The notes: generated by a model from the letters alone, not told the origin. Shown: positions 27,841-37,305, counted from the first letter of the stretch. The stretch: DNA of 64,000 bases from Clostridium prolinivorans (GCF_004011155.1 NZ_RJWG01000002.1:124001-188000), one strand, 5' to 3'. Program-made: numbers and translations.

Positions 27841-28253
27841 TTTGAATGATTTTTACATTCATCACATATACCTTTTATTTTTAAATCATGTTCCGTTAAT
27901 ACAAAACCTGTTTTATTTTTAATTATTTCTTCTATTTGAAGCATAGGACAATCAATTTCCACTTCTTTATGGCAAAGACTACACTCTAATATATGTTTGT
28001 GATTTTCTTTTTTTATTATATAACTAAATTTATCTTCACCTAAATTTAATTTTTCTATTATATTTTTATTTTCTAATATATCCATTGTTCTATATATTGT
28101 TGATAAATCTATTTTTAATCCTCTTTTTTTGCATTGTTCATATATATAATCTACAGTTACTGCATCTTCAGTACTTAAAAGTATATTAAGTATAGCAATT
28201 CTTCCTTTTGTAACTTTTATATTATTCTTTTTTAAAAGATTTTCTGGTTCCAT
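27837..28253 (-). CDS. Fur-family metal-responsive repressor (Zur or Fur)
   Basis: A 138-residue regulator with an N-terminal winged helix (TKGRIAILNILLSTEDAVTV, IDLSTIYRTMDILE) and a metal-binding C-terminal dimerisation domain. HKHILECSLCHKEVEID and GICDECKNHSK supply two C-x2-C pairs for a structural zinc. Position next to a zinc-type ABC transporter suggests Zur, but Fur cannot be ruled out. ATG at 28253 after GTGGTGATT. Its promoter region carries an 11-bp inverted repeat that may be its own operator. Confidence 0.87.
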   Translation of the reverse strand: MEPENLLKKNNIKVTKGRIAILNILLSTEDAVTVDYIYEQCKKRGLKIDLSTIYRTMDILENKNIIEKLNLGEDKFSYIIKKENHKHILECSLCHKEVEIDCPMLQIEEIIKNKTGFVLTEHDLKIKGICDECKNHSK

Positions 28254-28275
28254 TTAATCACCACATTATACAATT

Positions 28276-28303
28276 TTATATAATATTATAACATATTATA
28301 TAA
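28276..28303. promoter_or_regulatory. dyad in the Fur-family gene promoter
   Basis: TTATATAATAT (28276-28286) and ATATTATATAA (28293-28303) are exact inverted repeats 6 bp apart, 23 bp before the start codon. Candidate autoregulatory operator; the AT-rich background makes chance likely enough to be cautious. Confidence 0.4.
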
Positions 28304-28332
28304 AATAAATGTAGGATTAAAAAATCATTTAT

Positions 28333-28890
28333 CTATAAAAATATCATCTTTAATCCAAACAAAATAAGTATAACACCACCTAAATAGTCAGCATATTTAT
28401 ATACTGCATTTATTTTTTTTAAATATTTAGATATAAAAAATGCTCCAATAGAAGCTATTAAAGTAACTATTCCAATAAATATAGTATATTTAAGCATTAT
28501 GAAAATATTGTTAATATTATGAAATACAGTAAAACCAACTACCATAGCATCTATACTTACAGATACTCCTAATATAATATACATACTTGGCTTAATTAAA
28601 GGACATTCTCCTTTATTATCATATCCTTCTTTAAGCATCATAATACCAACTATTCCTATAATAATTCCTCCAATTGTTTCTGGTATAGCAGCTATTTTAG
28701 TATTGAACCAAAATCCTAAATAACTGCCAATTAAAGAAAATAAAAACTGAAAAAATCCAAAAGATAATGCAAATAAATATTTATTATTTTTTCTTATGTG
28801 ATTATTTAGTCCTATGCATACGGCTGTTCCAAAAGCATCCAAAGATAATCCTACAGCTATAGTAAAAATAGAAAATATTGAATACTCCAA
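28333..28890 (-). CDS. mntP: manganese efflux pump MntP
   Basis: A 185-residue six-helix membrane protein of the MntP (DUF204) family that exports Mn2+. The two internal halves carry the paired acidic motifs: GLSLDAFGTAVCIG near 14-27 and VSVSIDAMVVGFTV near 109-122. Start: TTG at 28890, 8 bp after AAAGGAAG; there is no ATG in this region. It lies downstream of the alpha-oxoamine synthase gene across a short hairpin. No yybP-ykoY riboswitch precedes it, unlike the P-type ATPase gene in this window. Confidence 0.88.
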   Translation of the reverse strand: MEYSIFSIFTIAVGLSLDAFGTAVCIGLNNHIRKNNKYLFALSFGFFQFLFSLIGSYLGFWFNTKIAAIPETIGGIIIGIVGIMMLKEGYDNKGECPLIKPSMYIILGVSVSIDAMVVGFTVFHNINNIFIMLKYTIFIGIVTLIASIGAFFISKYLKKINAVYKYADYLGGVILILFGLKMIFL

Positions 28891-28941
28891 AATATATCTT
28901 CCTTTCTTTTTATAAATTCATAATTTAATTTTACTAAAATA

Positions 28942-28959
28942 GTCCGCTAAAAAGCGGAC
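28942..28959 (-). terminator. hairpin after the alpha-oxoamine synthase gene
   Basis: GTCCGCT / AGCGGAC with a 4-base loop, unusually GC-rich for the region and followed by TATTTTAGT on the minus strand. Probably a weak terminator, allowing read-through into mntP. Confidence 0.6.
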
Positions 28960-28973
28960 ATAACTACATATAT

Positions 28974-30164
28974 TTATTTGTAATTTTTAATAACTTTTTC
29001 AAAGGCTTCTAATGCAAATTCAAGTTGTTCTTTTGTATGAGTAGGAGTATAACTTGTTCTAAGAAGAGCACAGCCTTTTTCAACTGCTGGTGAAACTGCT
29101 GGATTTACATATACACCTGCATCTAATAGTTCCATAGTCATTTTAAAAGCTTTATAATCATCTCCAACGATTATAGGAACTATTGGAGTTTTAGTCCCCC
29201 CAACTGAAAGACCCATTGATTTAAATCCTTCTTTCATAAATTCAGCCATAAATTCAGCATTTTCCCATAATTTTTTAATTCTTTCTGGTTCTGATTCTAA
29301 TATATTTATTGCTTCCATAGCAGCTGCTGCATTTGCTGGAGGTATAGATGCACTAAATATAAATGGTCTTGAATTATGCTTTATATAATGTATAACATCT
29401 TCTTTTGAAGCAACATAGCCTCCTAAACTTGCTAAAGATTTACTAAATGTTCCCATTATTATATCAACTTCATCTTCTAATCCAAAATATTCTGCTGTAC
29501 CACGGCCATGTTCACCCATAACTCCAAGGCCATGAGCATCATCTACCATAACTCTAGCTCCGTATTTTTTTGCAAGTTTAACTATTTCAGGAAGATTTGC
29601 AATATCACCTTCCATACTAAATACACCATCAACTACAATAAGTTTTCCTTTATCTTCTGGAATAGATTCTAATATCCTCTCTAAGTCTTCCATATCATTA
29701 TGCTTAAATTTTAACAATTTCCCAAAACTTAATCTACAAGCATCTACAATGCTTGCATGATTTTGTTTATCTCCAATTATATAATCATTTCTTCCAACAA
29801 GTGCAGAAATAATTCCTAAATTAGTTTGAAAACCTGTACTAAAAACTAAAGCTGCTTCTTTTTTTACAAAAGATGCAAGTTTTTCCTCAAGTTTAATATG
29901 TAAATCTAAAGTCCCATTTAAAAACCTAGAGCCAGAACATCCTGACCCATATTTTTCTATAGCTTTAATAGCCGCCTCTTTAAGTCTTGGATCTGAAGTA
30001 AGCCCTAGATAGTTATTAGAACCAAGCATTATAACTCTCTTACCATCCATTATAACTTCAGTATCTTGACCTGAGGTAAGTGCATGGAAATAAGGATATA
30101 TACCTGCTTTCATAGCTTCTTTAGCATCAGTGTAGTTAAAACATTTTTCGAAAATATCAACCAT
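28974..30164 (-). CDS. alpha-oxoamine synthase (Kbl/serine palmitoyltransferase family)
   Basis: A 396-residue PLP enzyme that condenses an amino acid with an acyl-CoA. Family features: [49 protein letters not shown] and the PLP lysine in [13 protein letters not shown]. It is usually annotated glycine C-acetyltransferase (kbl). However, [11 protein letters not shown] and [16 protein letters not shown] resemble the serine palmitoyltransferase branch more than E. coli Kbl. Start ATG at 30164 after GGGGAGAAA. No threonine dehydrogenase is nearby. Substrate unresolved. Confidence 0.85.
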   Translation of the reverse strand: MVDIFEKCFNYTDAKEAMKAGIYPYFHALTSGQDTEVIMDGKRVIMLGSNNYLGLTSDPRLKEAAIKAIEKYGSGCSGSRFLNGTLDLHIKLEEKLASFVKKEAALVFSTGFQTNLGIISALVGRNDYIIGDKQNHASIVDACRLSFGKLLKFKHNDMEDLERILESIPEDKGKLIVVDGVFSMEGDIANLPEIVKLAKKYGARVMVDDAHGLGVMGEHGRGTAEYFGLEDEVDIIMGTFSKSLASLGGYVASKEDVIHYIKHNSRPFIFSASIPPANAAAAMEAINILESEPERIKKLWENAEFMAEFMKEGFKSMGLSVGGTKTPIVPIIVGDDYKAFKMTMELLDAGVYVNPAVSPAVEKGCALLRTSYTPTHTKEQLEFALEAFEKVIKNYK

Positions 30165-30320
30165 TGGAAATTTTCTCCCCTTCCATAATAAAAAACAAAA
30201 TAATGAATGCATTTTAAAATAATTATATCACAATATTAGCACATAACTAAAAAATATCATATAATTTTTTAAGATATTTTACTAGTTTTTTACTTTTATA
30301 CATCGTTAAAATTTAATTTG

Positions 30321-30851
30321 GTAAAATAATAATCTAAACAGGGAATATCTTTTATCTGACCAGAGAGGATTATTATTTTACTAAGCACTAATATAATCCT
30401 TAAATCTTAATAGAGTAAAATAATAATCCGAGCAGGGACCAAGCAGGAAATATTTTTACTTATCAAAGACAATTATTATTTTATTATATAATAATAAATT
30501 GAATTATAAAAAAATATTTATTGCATTTATATAATATTTGGTACATAATAAATATAGCTAAAATTTGTAATTTATAACTAATCCAATATGAAAATTAAAT
30601 TTAGTCTAGTAGAATAATAATTTAATCTGGGAATATATTTTTACCTTAGTAGAGAGGATTATTATTCTACTAAGCACTAATATAAACCTTAAATCTTAAT
30701 ATAGTAAAATAATAATCCGAGCAGGGAATATCTTTTATCTGACCAGAGAGGATTATTATTTTACTAAGCACCAATATAAATCTTAATATAGTAAAATAAT
30801 AATCCGAGTAGGGAATATCTTTTATCTGACCAAAGAGGATTATTATTTTAC
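30321..30851 (+). repeat. cluster of R2-type palindromic units
   Basis: Five units. Left arms GTAAAATAATAATC (or variants) lie at 30321, 30415, 30609, 30704 and 30791; right arms at 30368, 30471, 30657, 30751 and 30838. The spacer GAGCAGGGAATATC... is shared except in unit 2, which has diverged. Unit 3 changes one stem pair from A-T to G-C on both arms. A more complete R2 left end (ATCCAATATGAAAATTAAAT) precedes unit 3. The cluster fills most of the gene-free 30165-30912, between two divergent genes; a translated 70-codon frame inside it is only repeat sequence. Confidence 0.9.
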
Positions 30852-30912
30852 TATATATTATAATATACCTAATTTTATACATAAAACATTTATAATTTTA
30901 GAGGTGAATTGT

Positions 30913-31743
30913 GTGCAAAATAATTACAGCAAAGTTGTACTTATAACAGGAGCTTCATCTGGTATAGGAAAAGCAACTGCTTATACTCTTATGGAAAAAG
31001 GTTTTAAAGTTTATGGAACTTCTAGAAAAATAGCTTCAGAAACTACTGTTAAAGCTAAAAAAGGCAATGGTTTTTTAAAAATGATACCACTTGATGTATG
31101 TTCTCAAGAATCAATAGATAATTGTATTAAATATATTTTAAAAGAAGAATCTTCAATAGATATACTTATAAACAATGCAGGTTTTGGAATTGCAGGTTCA
31201 GTTGAAGATACTTCTTTTGAAGAAGCTTTTAAACAATTTGATACTAATTTTTTTGGAGTACTTAGAATGTGTAGAGCCGTTCTCCCTAAAATGAGAGAAC
31301 AAAAAAATGGACTTATTATAAACATTAGTTCTGTAGCAGGACTAATATCAATTCCTTATCAATCAATGTATAGTGCCAGTAAATATGCCCTTGAAGCAAT
31401 GACTGAAGCCTTAAGAATAGAGGTAAAACAATTTGGAATAAAAGTTTCTATGGTTGAACCAGGTGATACTAAAACTGGTTTTACAGCAAAACGAGAATAT
31501 ACTCATAACTCATTAAATTCTGTTTATAGTGATAAATTTAAAAAATCTATTAAAACTATGGAAAGAGATGAACAAAATGCTCCATCACCTAAATTAGTTG
31601 TAAATGCTATACTAAAAATCATAAATTCAGATAATCCTCCTATAAGAATAACTGCCGGATTTTCTTACAAAATTTTAGTATTTTTAAAAAGGCTTCTTCC
31701 CTCAAGGTTTGTTGAATATGTAGTAAGCAAAATCTATTCATAA
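30913..31743 (+). CDS. short-chain dehydrogenase/reductase
   Basis: A 276-residue classical SDR. The NAD(P)-binding motif is ITGASSGIGKAT near the N-terminus, NNAG is in ILINNAGFGIAG, and the catalytic Ser-Tyr-Lys lies in INISSVAG and YSASKYALEA. The Arg after the first strand (GTSRKI) suggests NADPH. A C-terminal hydrophobic stretch (ITAGFSYKILVFLKRLLPSR) may touch the membrane, as in lipid-modifying SDRs. Start: GTG at 30913, 6 bp after AGAGGTG. It is divergent from the alpha-oxoamine synthase gene. Substrate unknown. Confidence 0.85.
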   Translation: MQNNYSKVVLITGASSGIGKATAYTLMEKGFKVYGTSRKIASETTVKAKKGNGFLKMIPLDVCSQESIDNCIKYILKEESSIDILINNAGFGIAGSVEDTSFEEAFKQFDTNFFGVLRMCRAVLPKMREQKNGLIINISSVAGLISIPYQSMYSASKYALEAMTEALRIEVKQFGIKVSMVEPGDTKTGFTAKREYTHNSLNSVYSDKFKKSIKTMERDEQNAPSPKLVVNAILKIINSDNPPIRITAGFSYKILVFLKRLLPSRFVEYVVSKIYS

Positions 31744-31760
31744 TTTAATTTTAAATATTT

Positions 31761-31892
31761 AATATGATTATCTCATAAAAGTATTTTTATTAAATATTTA
31801 CCTATATATAATAGTGTAATAGAAATTTATAAATACTATAAATTGTATAATAAAAATTAATTTACAGATTATTGCGGGTTAATCTTAATATA
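31761..31892 (+). repeat. dispersed repeat R1, subfamily a, forward
   Basis: Runs from AATATGATTATCTCATAAAA to GGGTTAATCTTAATAT. It shares TTAAATATTTAC, TAATAGAAATTTA and AAATTAATTTACAG with the copies at 37306 and 49969. The rest of 31744-32067 holds the fbp/SDR terminator and nothing else visible. Confidence 0.82.
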
Positions 31893-31975
31893 CTATATGA
31901 ATATTTGTAAGCTTTACATATAAATATCTTAAGGCTGTGTACATAAATTATGTTATAACTATATTAAACAAAAAT

Positions 31976-32030
31976 AAAATATGTGTAAATGAGTTTTTAA
32001 TGAAGTTTAAAACCCATTTACACATATTTT
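31976..32030. terminator. bidirectional terminator between the SDR gene and fbp
   Basis: AAAATATGTGTAAATG (31976-31991) with an exact complement at 32015-32030; A/T-rich runs lie on both outer sides. Confidence 0.85.
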
Positions 32031-32067
32031 GCTTATTATATTAATTGATAAAAACAACCCCTATATT

Positions 32068-34065
32068 TTATTTCTGCTCTTTTATAATACCTTTTCTGTA
32101 AACATCTAAAAGTTTTTCTAAATCATTTATTTGAATTTTAAGTTCATATCCAATATCCGTATCCCCAACCCTTTTTCTTTCTACCCCTGTTTCTAATATT
32201 ACTGTAGTAGATAATATATCTTTTTCCTCTTCAATAGCTTTATAAGTTGATTCAAAAGGTTCATGTGATACTAATAAAAGTCCATAAGAATTATATATAA
32301 GTGTATATCCTGCTATTCCTGTCTGCCCTTGATAAGCTTTTGAAAAGCCTCCGTCTATAACTAAAAGTTTTCCATTTGCTTTTATTGGACTTTCTCCATT
32401 TTTGCTCTTAACTGGTACATGGCCATTTATAATGTGAGATTTTTCTGGATCTAATCCAAATTCTTTTAAAATCGAATTGCATACTTTTTCATCATCTCTT
32501 AAATAAAAATATGGATTTTTTTCTTCTATATGAGTTTCCTTTTCTTCTATAAAATATCTTTCAAAAGTTGCCATTTTGTTTTTACCAAACAAAGGCGAAT
32601 CTGGTCCATTCCATAGATACCATATAATGTCCATACCATAAAGTTTAGCTTTTGGATTGTTTTTATAAAAATATCCCTCTCTTACTAAAATTTCTAATCT
32701 ATCCAAAAAAGCTTTGCCGCTATATTCATGTCCTGTTTTGCCTATTTTAACTTTTTTAAAACTTCCATCTTCATTTAATGGTATACATCCATGGTATAGC
32801 AAATTAGAATTGTACTTTAAATACATACTCCCTTTGGTAAAGAGAAATCTTACATGTTTTTGAAGTTTTTCACTATTTAAAAAAGAAGATTTTAGTCTTT
32901 CCATTAGTTCTATCTCTTCTGGTATAAGTTCGTATGGATCTTGTGGATTAATCGTTGGAAAATTACTATCTTTTAATTTATAAATCTTACCATTCAAATT
33001 TATAGTACCTTTTTCATAATTAATCTTATTTAAAAGAAGTCTATCATTCATTTCAAAATATGGACGCCTTTTAATTACTTCTCCCTCTAGTTTAAACTGT
33101 ATTATAGATATAGCTTTATGCATTTTGGATATAAGCCTTATATCCTTTTCACTATAGTTTTTACTGCTTTCAATTTTTGGTTTAAAACTTAAACATTCAT
33201 CATTTTTATAAAAATCTATAGCAAAAGTAGCAAGTGGCAGCAAATTAATTCCATAGCCATCTTCTATAGTATCTAAATTTGCATATCTAGCACATATTCT
33301 AAGTACTGTTGCAATACAAACTTCACTTCCTGCTGCAGCTCCCATCCAAAGTATATCATGATTCCCCCATTGTATATCCACAGAATGATAATTTACAAGT
33401 GTATCCATTACAATATCTGCGCCTGGACCTCTATCAAATATATCTCCTAAAATATGTAACCTATCTATAACCAGCCTTTGAATTAGTTTTGATATTGCTA
33501 TTATAAATTCATTAGCTCTTCCAATTCTTATAATAGTTTTTATTATTTCATTATAATATTCTTCTTTATCTATTCTATCTGGCTGTTCATGAAGAAGCTC
33601 CTCTATTATATATGAAAAATCACTTGGAAGTGCTTTCCTCACTTTAGAACGAGTATATTTTGATGATACATATCTGCAAATTTCAATCAATCTATATAAT
33701 GTAATTTTATACCAATCTTCAATATTTTTTTCGTTTTTTAAAGTAATTTCAAGCTTTTGCTCTGGATAATAAATTAATGTAGCTAAACTTTTTATATCTT
33801 GTTCTCTTAAAGAATTTCCAAAAATATCATATATTTTGCGTTTTATTACTCCAGATGCATTTTTTAATACATGATTAAAAGCCTCATATTCTCCATGAAT
33901 ATCTGTTAAAAAATGTTCTGTACCTTTGGGCAGATTTAAAATAGCTTGTAAATTTATTATCTCTGTACAAGCCTCAGCTATAGTTGGATATTGATTAGAT
34001 AAAAGTTTTAAATACCTTAATTCATTTTCAAATTCTTGAGTTAAATTATCTTCACTATAAGGCAT
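32068..34065 (-). CDS. fbp: fructose-1,6-bisphosphatase, class III
   Basis: A 665-residue gluconeogenic phosphatase of the Firmicutes class III type, with a metallophosphoesterase core. Metal-site motifs: HGEYEAF (near 55), [27 protein letters not shown] and [16 protein letters not shown] followed by [11 protein letters not shown]. Length matches B. subtilis YydE/Fbp. ATG at 34065 after AAGGGGGAT. Single-gene unit. With pfkA, manA and tkt, it covers the fructose-phosphate node. Confidence 0.94.
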   Translation of the reverse strand: MPYSEDNLTQEFENELRYLKLLSNQYPTIAEACTEIINLQAILNLPKGTEHFLTDIHGEYEAFNHVLKNASGVIKRKIYDIFGNSLREQDIKSLATLIYYPEQKLEITLKNEKNIEDWYKITLYRLIEICRYVSSKYTRSKVRKALPSDFSYIIEELLHEQPDRIDKEEYYNEIIKTIIRIGRANEFIIAISKLIQRLVIDRLHILGDIFDRGPGADIVMDTLVNYHSVDIQWGNHDILWMGAAAGSEVCIATVLRICARYANLDTIEDGYGINLLPLATFAIDFYKNDECLSFKPKIESSKNYSEKDIRLISKMHKAISIIQFKLEGEVIKRRPYFEMNDRLLLNKINYEKGTINLNGKIYKLKDSNFPTINPQDPYELIPEEIELMERLKSSFLNSEKLQKHVRFLFTKGSMYLKYNSNLLYHGCIPLNEDGSFKKVKIGKTGHEYSGKAFLDRLEILVREGYFYKNNPKAKLYGMDIIWYLWNGPDSPLFGKNKMATFERYFIEEKETHIEEKNPYFYLRDDEKVCNSILKEFGLDPEKSHIINGHVPVKSKNGESPIKANGKLLVIDGGFSKAYQGQTGIAGYTLIYNSYGLLLVSHEPFESTYKAIEEEKDILSTTVILETGVERKRVGDTDIGYELKIQINDLEKLLDVYRKGIIKEQK

Positions 34066-34287
34066 TTATAATCCCCCTTTTTTTATTACTTTGTTTATGT
34101 CATATAGACTGAAAAGCATAACATTAGTATAACATATTTTATTATTTTTTGAATTTATTTGTTTATTAAATATACAAATATTACCTTATAACTTTTTTTA
34201 AAACATATGTCGATCATTTTTTTTAATGCCCTAAGATTTATACTATTGGCAACAGTTTTACTAGTGCTTTTTAACTATTTTATTCAG

Positions 34288-34364
34288 TTATCAATATAAA
34301 TTTTGGTATATTAGGATATTATCATAAATCAATCATAATTATCTTATAACTTTTTAAATACATA
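34288..34364 (+). promoter_or_regulatory. 77-bp element abutting the -35 box, also present at 50624-50700
   Basis: Ends immediately before TTGACA. The core TATATTAGGATATTATCATA then AATCAATCA (34307-34335) differs at one of 29 positions from the copy before the P-type ATPase gene, where it has the same distance to the -35 box. Could be an activator or repressor site or a repeat carrying a promoter. Confidence 0.65.
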
Positions 34365-34393
34365 TTGACAAAATTCGATTTGATGAATATACT
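34365..34393 (+). promoter_or_regulatory. sigma-A promoter for the permease gene
   Basis: TTGACA (34365-34370), 17-bp spacer, TATACT (34388-34393). The spacer holds ATTC-GATTTGAT-GAAT, an imperfect dyad such as ArsR-family repressors bind. A leader of about 175 bases follows, with a 10-bp hairpin (AAGCCGCTTG at 34491-34500, complement 34509-34518) and two ATCGAT copies (34535, 34553). Together with the 77-bp element these fill the gene-free stretch 34066-34576. Confidence 0.75.
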
Positions 34394-34490
34394 ATAATTA
34401 ATCAAAAGTAAGTAATCAAAAGTGTAAAAAAGCTTTTATATTACATAATAAAGTTTAATACTGTTTTTAAGATACCGTTTCTAAAAAAGT

Positions 34491-34518
34491 AAGCCGCTTG
34501 TAAATAGGCAAGCGGCTT
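34491..34518 (+). promoter_or_regulatory. GC-rich hairpin in the permease leader
   Basis: A perfect 10-bp stem AAGCCGCTTG/CAAGCGGCTT with an 8-base loop, not followed by a T run, so not a plain terminator. It may be a leader control element or a remnant terminator of a lost upstream gene. Confidence 0.5.
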
Positions 34519-34576
34519 ATAAAGCAAATATCACATCGATAAATTTGAATATATCGATTTCAAGGAGGAAAATATA

Positions 34577-35590
34577 ATGCAAACTCTAAAATCAATTTGG
34601 GATTTATTTCAAAATGAATTTCTCGGCATGAGGTGGCTTAATAGTTTAATTGGTAATCTACTGAAAGCTTGCGGATTAAATACCACAGGAAAAATTGGCG
34701 GAAGTGTTCAATTTTTTATTTACGATACGATTAAAATTATGGTACTGCTTGGCGTTTTGATTTTGATTATCTCATATATTCAAAGTTATTTCCCACCGGA
34801 GCGAACAAAAAAGATACTCGGTAGATTTCATGGCATTGTTGCAAACTGTATTGCCGCACTACTAGGTACAGTAACGCCGTTCTGCTCATGTTCTTCCATT
34901 CCGCTATTTATCGGATTTACAAGTGCAGGTTTGCCACTTGGGGTTACATTCTCATTCTTGATTTCCTCCCCAATGGTAGACCTTGGCTCTTTAGTGCTGC
35001 TTATGAGCATTTTCGGGTGGAAAATTGCCGTTATATATATGGTACTCGGATTAGTAATCGCTGTTATTGGTGGTACAGTTATTGAAAAGCTGCACCTTGA
35101 AAATCAAGTAGAAGAATTTATTCGTAGCGGCAATACTCTTGATATTTCAAAAGAGGAACTTTATTTTAAAGACCGTATCAAATACGCATGGGAGCAGGTC
35201 ATAGAAACTGCTAAAAAGGTTTTGCCCTATGTCTTAATCGGTGTTGGTATTGGTGCATTTATTCATAACTGGATACCTGAAGATTTTATTGTTAGTATAC
35301 TTGGCACAGGCAATCCATTTGGTGTTATTCTTGCTACCATTGCTGGAATTCCTATTTATGCGGACATTTTCGGAACAATTCCAATTGCCGAAGCTTTACT
35401 TTCAAAAGGTGCACAACTTGGAGTTGTCCTCTCGTTTATGATGGGCGTTACCACGCTTTCGCTACCTTCAATAATTATGCTTAGAAAAGCAGTTAAGCCC
35501 AAGCTTCTCAGTATTTTCATTATGATTTGTATCATGGGCATTATTCTTGTAGGATATTTCTTCAATGCAATTCAATATTTGCTTGTATAA
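34577..35590 (+). CDS. ArsP-like permease (DUF318 / PF03773 family)
   Basis: A 337-residue membrane protein with about eight to ten helices. The family motif TPFCSCSSIPLFIGFTSAG (near 97-115) gives the Cys cluster characteristic of ArsP-type permeases, which export organoarsenicals or other soft metals. The middle loop (EDFIR..KEELYFKDRIKYAW) separates two repeated halves; GIPIYADIFGTIPIAEALL marks the second. Base composition and codons (GCG, CGT, CCG, GGC) are visibly richer in G+C than the neighbours, pointing to transfer. No ArsR gene is adjacent. ATG after AAGGAGG. Confidence 0.82.
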   Translation: MQTLKSIWDLFQNEFLGMRWLNSLIGNLLKACGLNTTGKIGGSVQFFIYDTIKIMVLLGVLILIISYIQSYFPPERTKKILGRFHGIVANCIAALLGTVTPFCSCSSIPLFIGFTSAGLPLGVTFSFLISSPMVDLGSLVLLMSIFGWKIAVIYMVLGLVIAVIGGTVIEKLHLENQVEEFIRSGNTLDISKEELYFKDRIKYAWEQVIETAKKVLPYVLIGVGIGAFIHNWIPEDFIVSILGTGNPFGVILATIAGIPIYADIFGTIPIAEALLSKGAQLGVVLSFMMGVTTLSLPSIIMLRKAVKPKLLSIFIMICIMGIILVGYFFNAIQYLLV

Positions 35591-35971
35591 ATGTTTTATG
35601 CTTTTTTGTTAAATTTTCTAACAAAACAAAAAAATTATTTGCCTAACGAAAACTCAAATCCCCATAAATTTTAAAGCTTAAGTGCGGTTTTGAAATATCA
35701 AATCAAAGCCGCTATATTTTTTTAAAACTTGAATTTAATATAGAATATATTTTTATATTAGTTAAATTTATTTTTGATCTTGAAAGGCTTAATACACAAA
35801 ATTACATCCTTTTTAGCATTAATTTATATAAATTTCTATTGAAATAAATGTTAAATAATAATACTATAATAAACATATAAAATAATATTTATAAATTTCA
35901 TGTAAATAGGTAAAATAAAATATAGTTTAAATTTATTTATAATGCTTATTTATAAATTGAGGTGTTTTTAT
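35591..35971. other. gene-free stretch between the permease and CCA-type genes
   Basis: It holds an AT-rich hairpin right after the permease gene (TTTTGTTA/TAACAAAA), the GC-richer terminator at 35684-35712, then AT-rich sequence in which I recognise no further feature. Confidence 0.5.
35684..35712 (+). terminator. terminator after the permease gene
   Basis: GCGGTTTTGA (35684-35693) with TCAAAGCCGC (35703-35712), one G-T pair, followed by TATATTTTTTT. Confidence 0.85.
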
Positions 35972-37300
35972 ATGAGAATAAAATTAACAGAAGATGTTCA
36001 ATATATATTAAATAAATTAAAGGAAAATAACTATGAAGCTTTTGTAGTTGGTGGTTGTGTTAGAGACAGTATATTAAAAAGACCTTTAAAAGACTGGGAT
36101 ATCACAACTAATGCTTTGCCAAACCAAATTATGAAACTTTTTGAACATACAATTCCTACAGGTATTAAACATGGAACAGTAACCGTAGTAATTAATGAAA
36201 AATATTTTGAAGTAACTACTTATAGATTAGATGGAAATTATACTGATAATAGACATCCTGATGAAGTTATTTTCACTTCTTCTTTACAAGAAGATTTAAG
36301 CCGAAGAGATTTTACTATTAATTCTTTAGCTTATAATGAAGAACATGGGCTTATTGATATATTTAATGGAGTATGTGATTTAAAAAATAAATTAATTAAA
36401 TGTGTAGGAGATCCAGATAAAAGATTTAATGAAGATGCACTTAGAATGCTTAGGGGAATTCGATTTGCTTGCGAATTAGATTTTAATATTGAAAATAATA
36501 CATATAAAGCAATATGCAAAAATCATGCTCTTTTACAAAATATAAGCTTTGAAAGAATTCGAGATGAATTTATAAAAATACTTTTAACATCATATCCAAG
36601 CAGAGGTATAAGAATGCTTCAAAACACAGGTCTGCTTAAATTTATAATTCCAGAACTCAATGAATGTGTAGGATTTGATCAAAAAAATCCTCATCATGAT
36701 AAAGATGTTTTTAATCATATTATGGCTGTATTAGATAATTCTCCTGATATTTTAGCAGTAAGGTTAGCTGCTCTTTTACATGATATTGGTAAACCCAGAA
36801 CATTTACAATTGATGAAAAAGGTATAGGACATTTTTATGGTCATAATATGATAAGCGCTGATATGGCTGAAATTATATTAAAAAGACTTAAGTTTAATAG
36901 TGATATAATAAAAAAAGTAACTATTATAATTAAAGAACATATGTCTGCCTATAATATTATGAAAAATAAAGCTTTGAAAAAGTTTATAGCTAGAGTAGGA
37001 GTCCAAAATATAGAAGATTTATTTGAACTTCAAATTGCAGATAGTAAAGGTCATAATAGTAATTCTGATTTTTCTCCTATATTAAAAAGACGAGAAGAAG
37101 TTAGAAAAATACTAAAATCAGGCGAAGCTTTTAATATAAATCATCTTAAAATAAATGGGAATGACTTAATTGAATTAGGTATAAAGCCTGGTAAACAAAT
37201 AGGCATAATTTTAAATAAACTTTTAGATATGGTTATGGAAAAACCTGAGCTTAATAATAAAAATAGTTTAATAAATATAGTTAGAGATAAATATTTATAA
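35972..37300 (+). CDS. cca: CCA-adding enzyme / tRNA nucleotidyltransferase with HD domain
   Basis: A 442-residue class II nucleotidyltransferase. The nucleotide-binding GG-x-x-R motif is in VVGGCVRDSIL, followed by the catalytic DWDITT acidic pair, then RRDFTINSLAY and EDALRMLRGIRFA. An HD domain (ALLHDIGKP) follows near 260-270. It could be a full CCA-adding enzyme, or a partner in CCA addition or poly(A) polymerisation. Start: ATG at 35972 after GAGGTG; the in-frame codon at 35942 has no ribosome binding site. Confidence 0.9.
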   Translation: MRIKLTEDVQYILNKLKENNYEAFVVGGCVRDSILKRPLKDWDITTNALPNQIMKLFEHTIPTGIKHGTVTVVINEKYFEVTTYRLDGNYTDNRHPDEVIFTSSLQEDLSRRDFTINSLAYNEEHGLIDIFNGVCDLKNKLIKCVGDPDKRFNEDALRMLRGIRFACELDFNIENNTYKAICKNHALLQNISFERIRDEFIKILLTSYPSRGIRMLQNTGLLKFIIPELNECVGFDQKNPHHDKDVFNHIMAVLDNSPDILAVRLAALLHDIGKPRTFTIDEKGIGHFYGHNMISADMAEIILKRLKFNSDIIKKVTIIIKEHMSAYNIMKNKALKKFIARVGVQNIEDLFELQIADSKGHNSNSDFSPILKRREEVRKILKSGEAFNINHLKINGNDLIELGIKPGKQIGIILNKLLDMVMEKPELNNKNSLINIVRDKYL

Positions 37301-37305
37301 TTTTA

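Noticed and set aside
28891-28973. Manganese riboswitch before mntP
   Set aside because: None of the GGGGAGTAGC or GCAAGACC signatures is present; only a short GC hairpin lies there.
30670-30882. 70-codon minus-strand frame with internal repeats
   Set aside because: It is the translation of R2 repeat units; no ribosome binding site, and the repeats occur in several other places without a frame.
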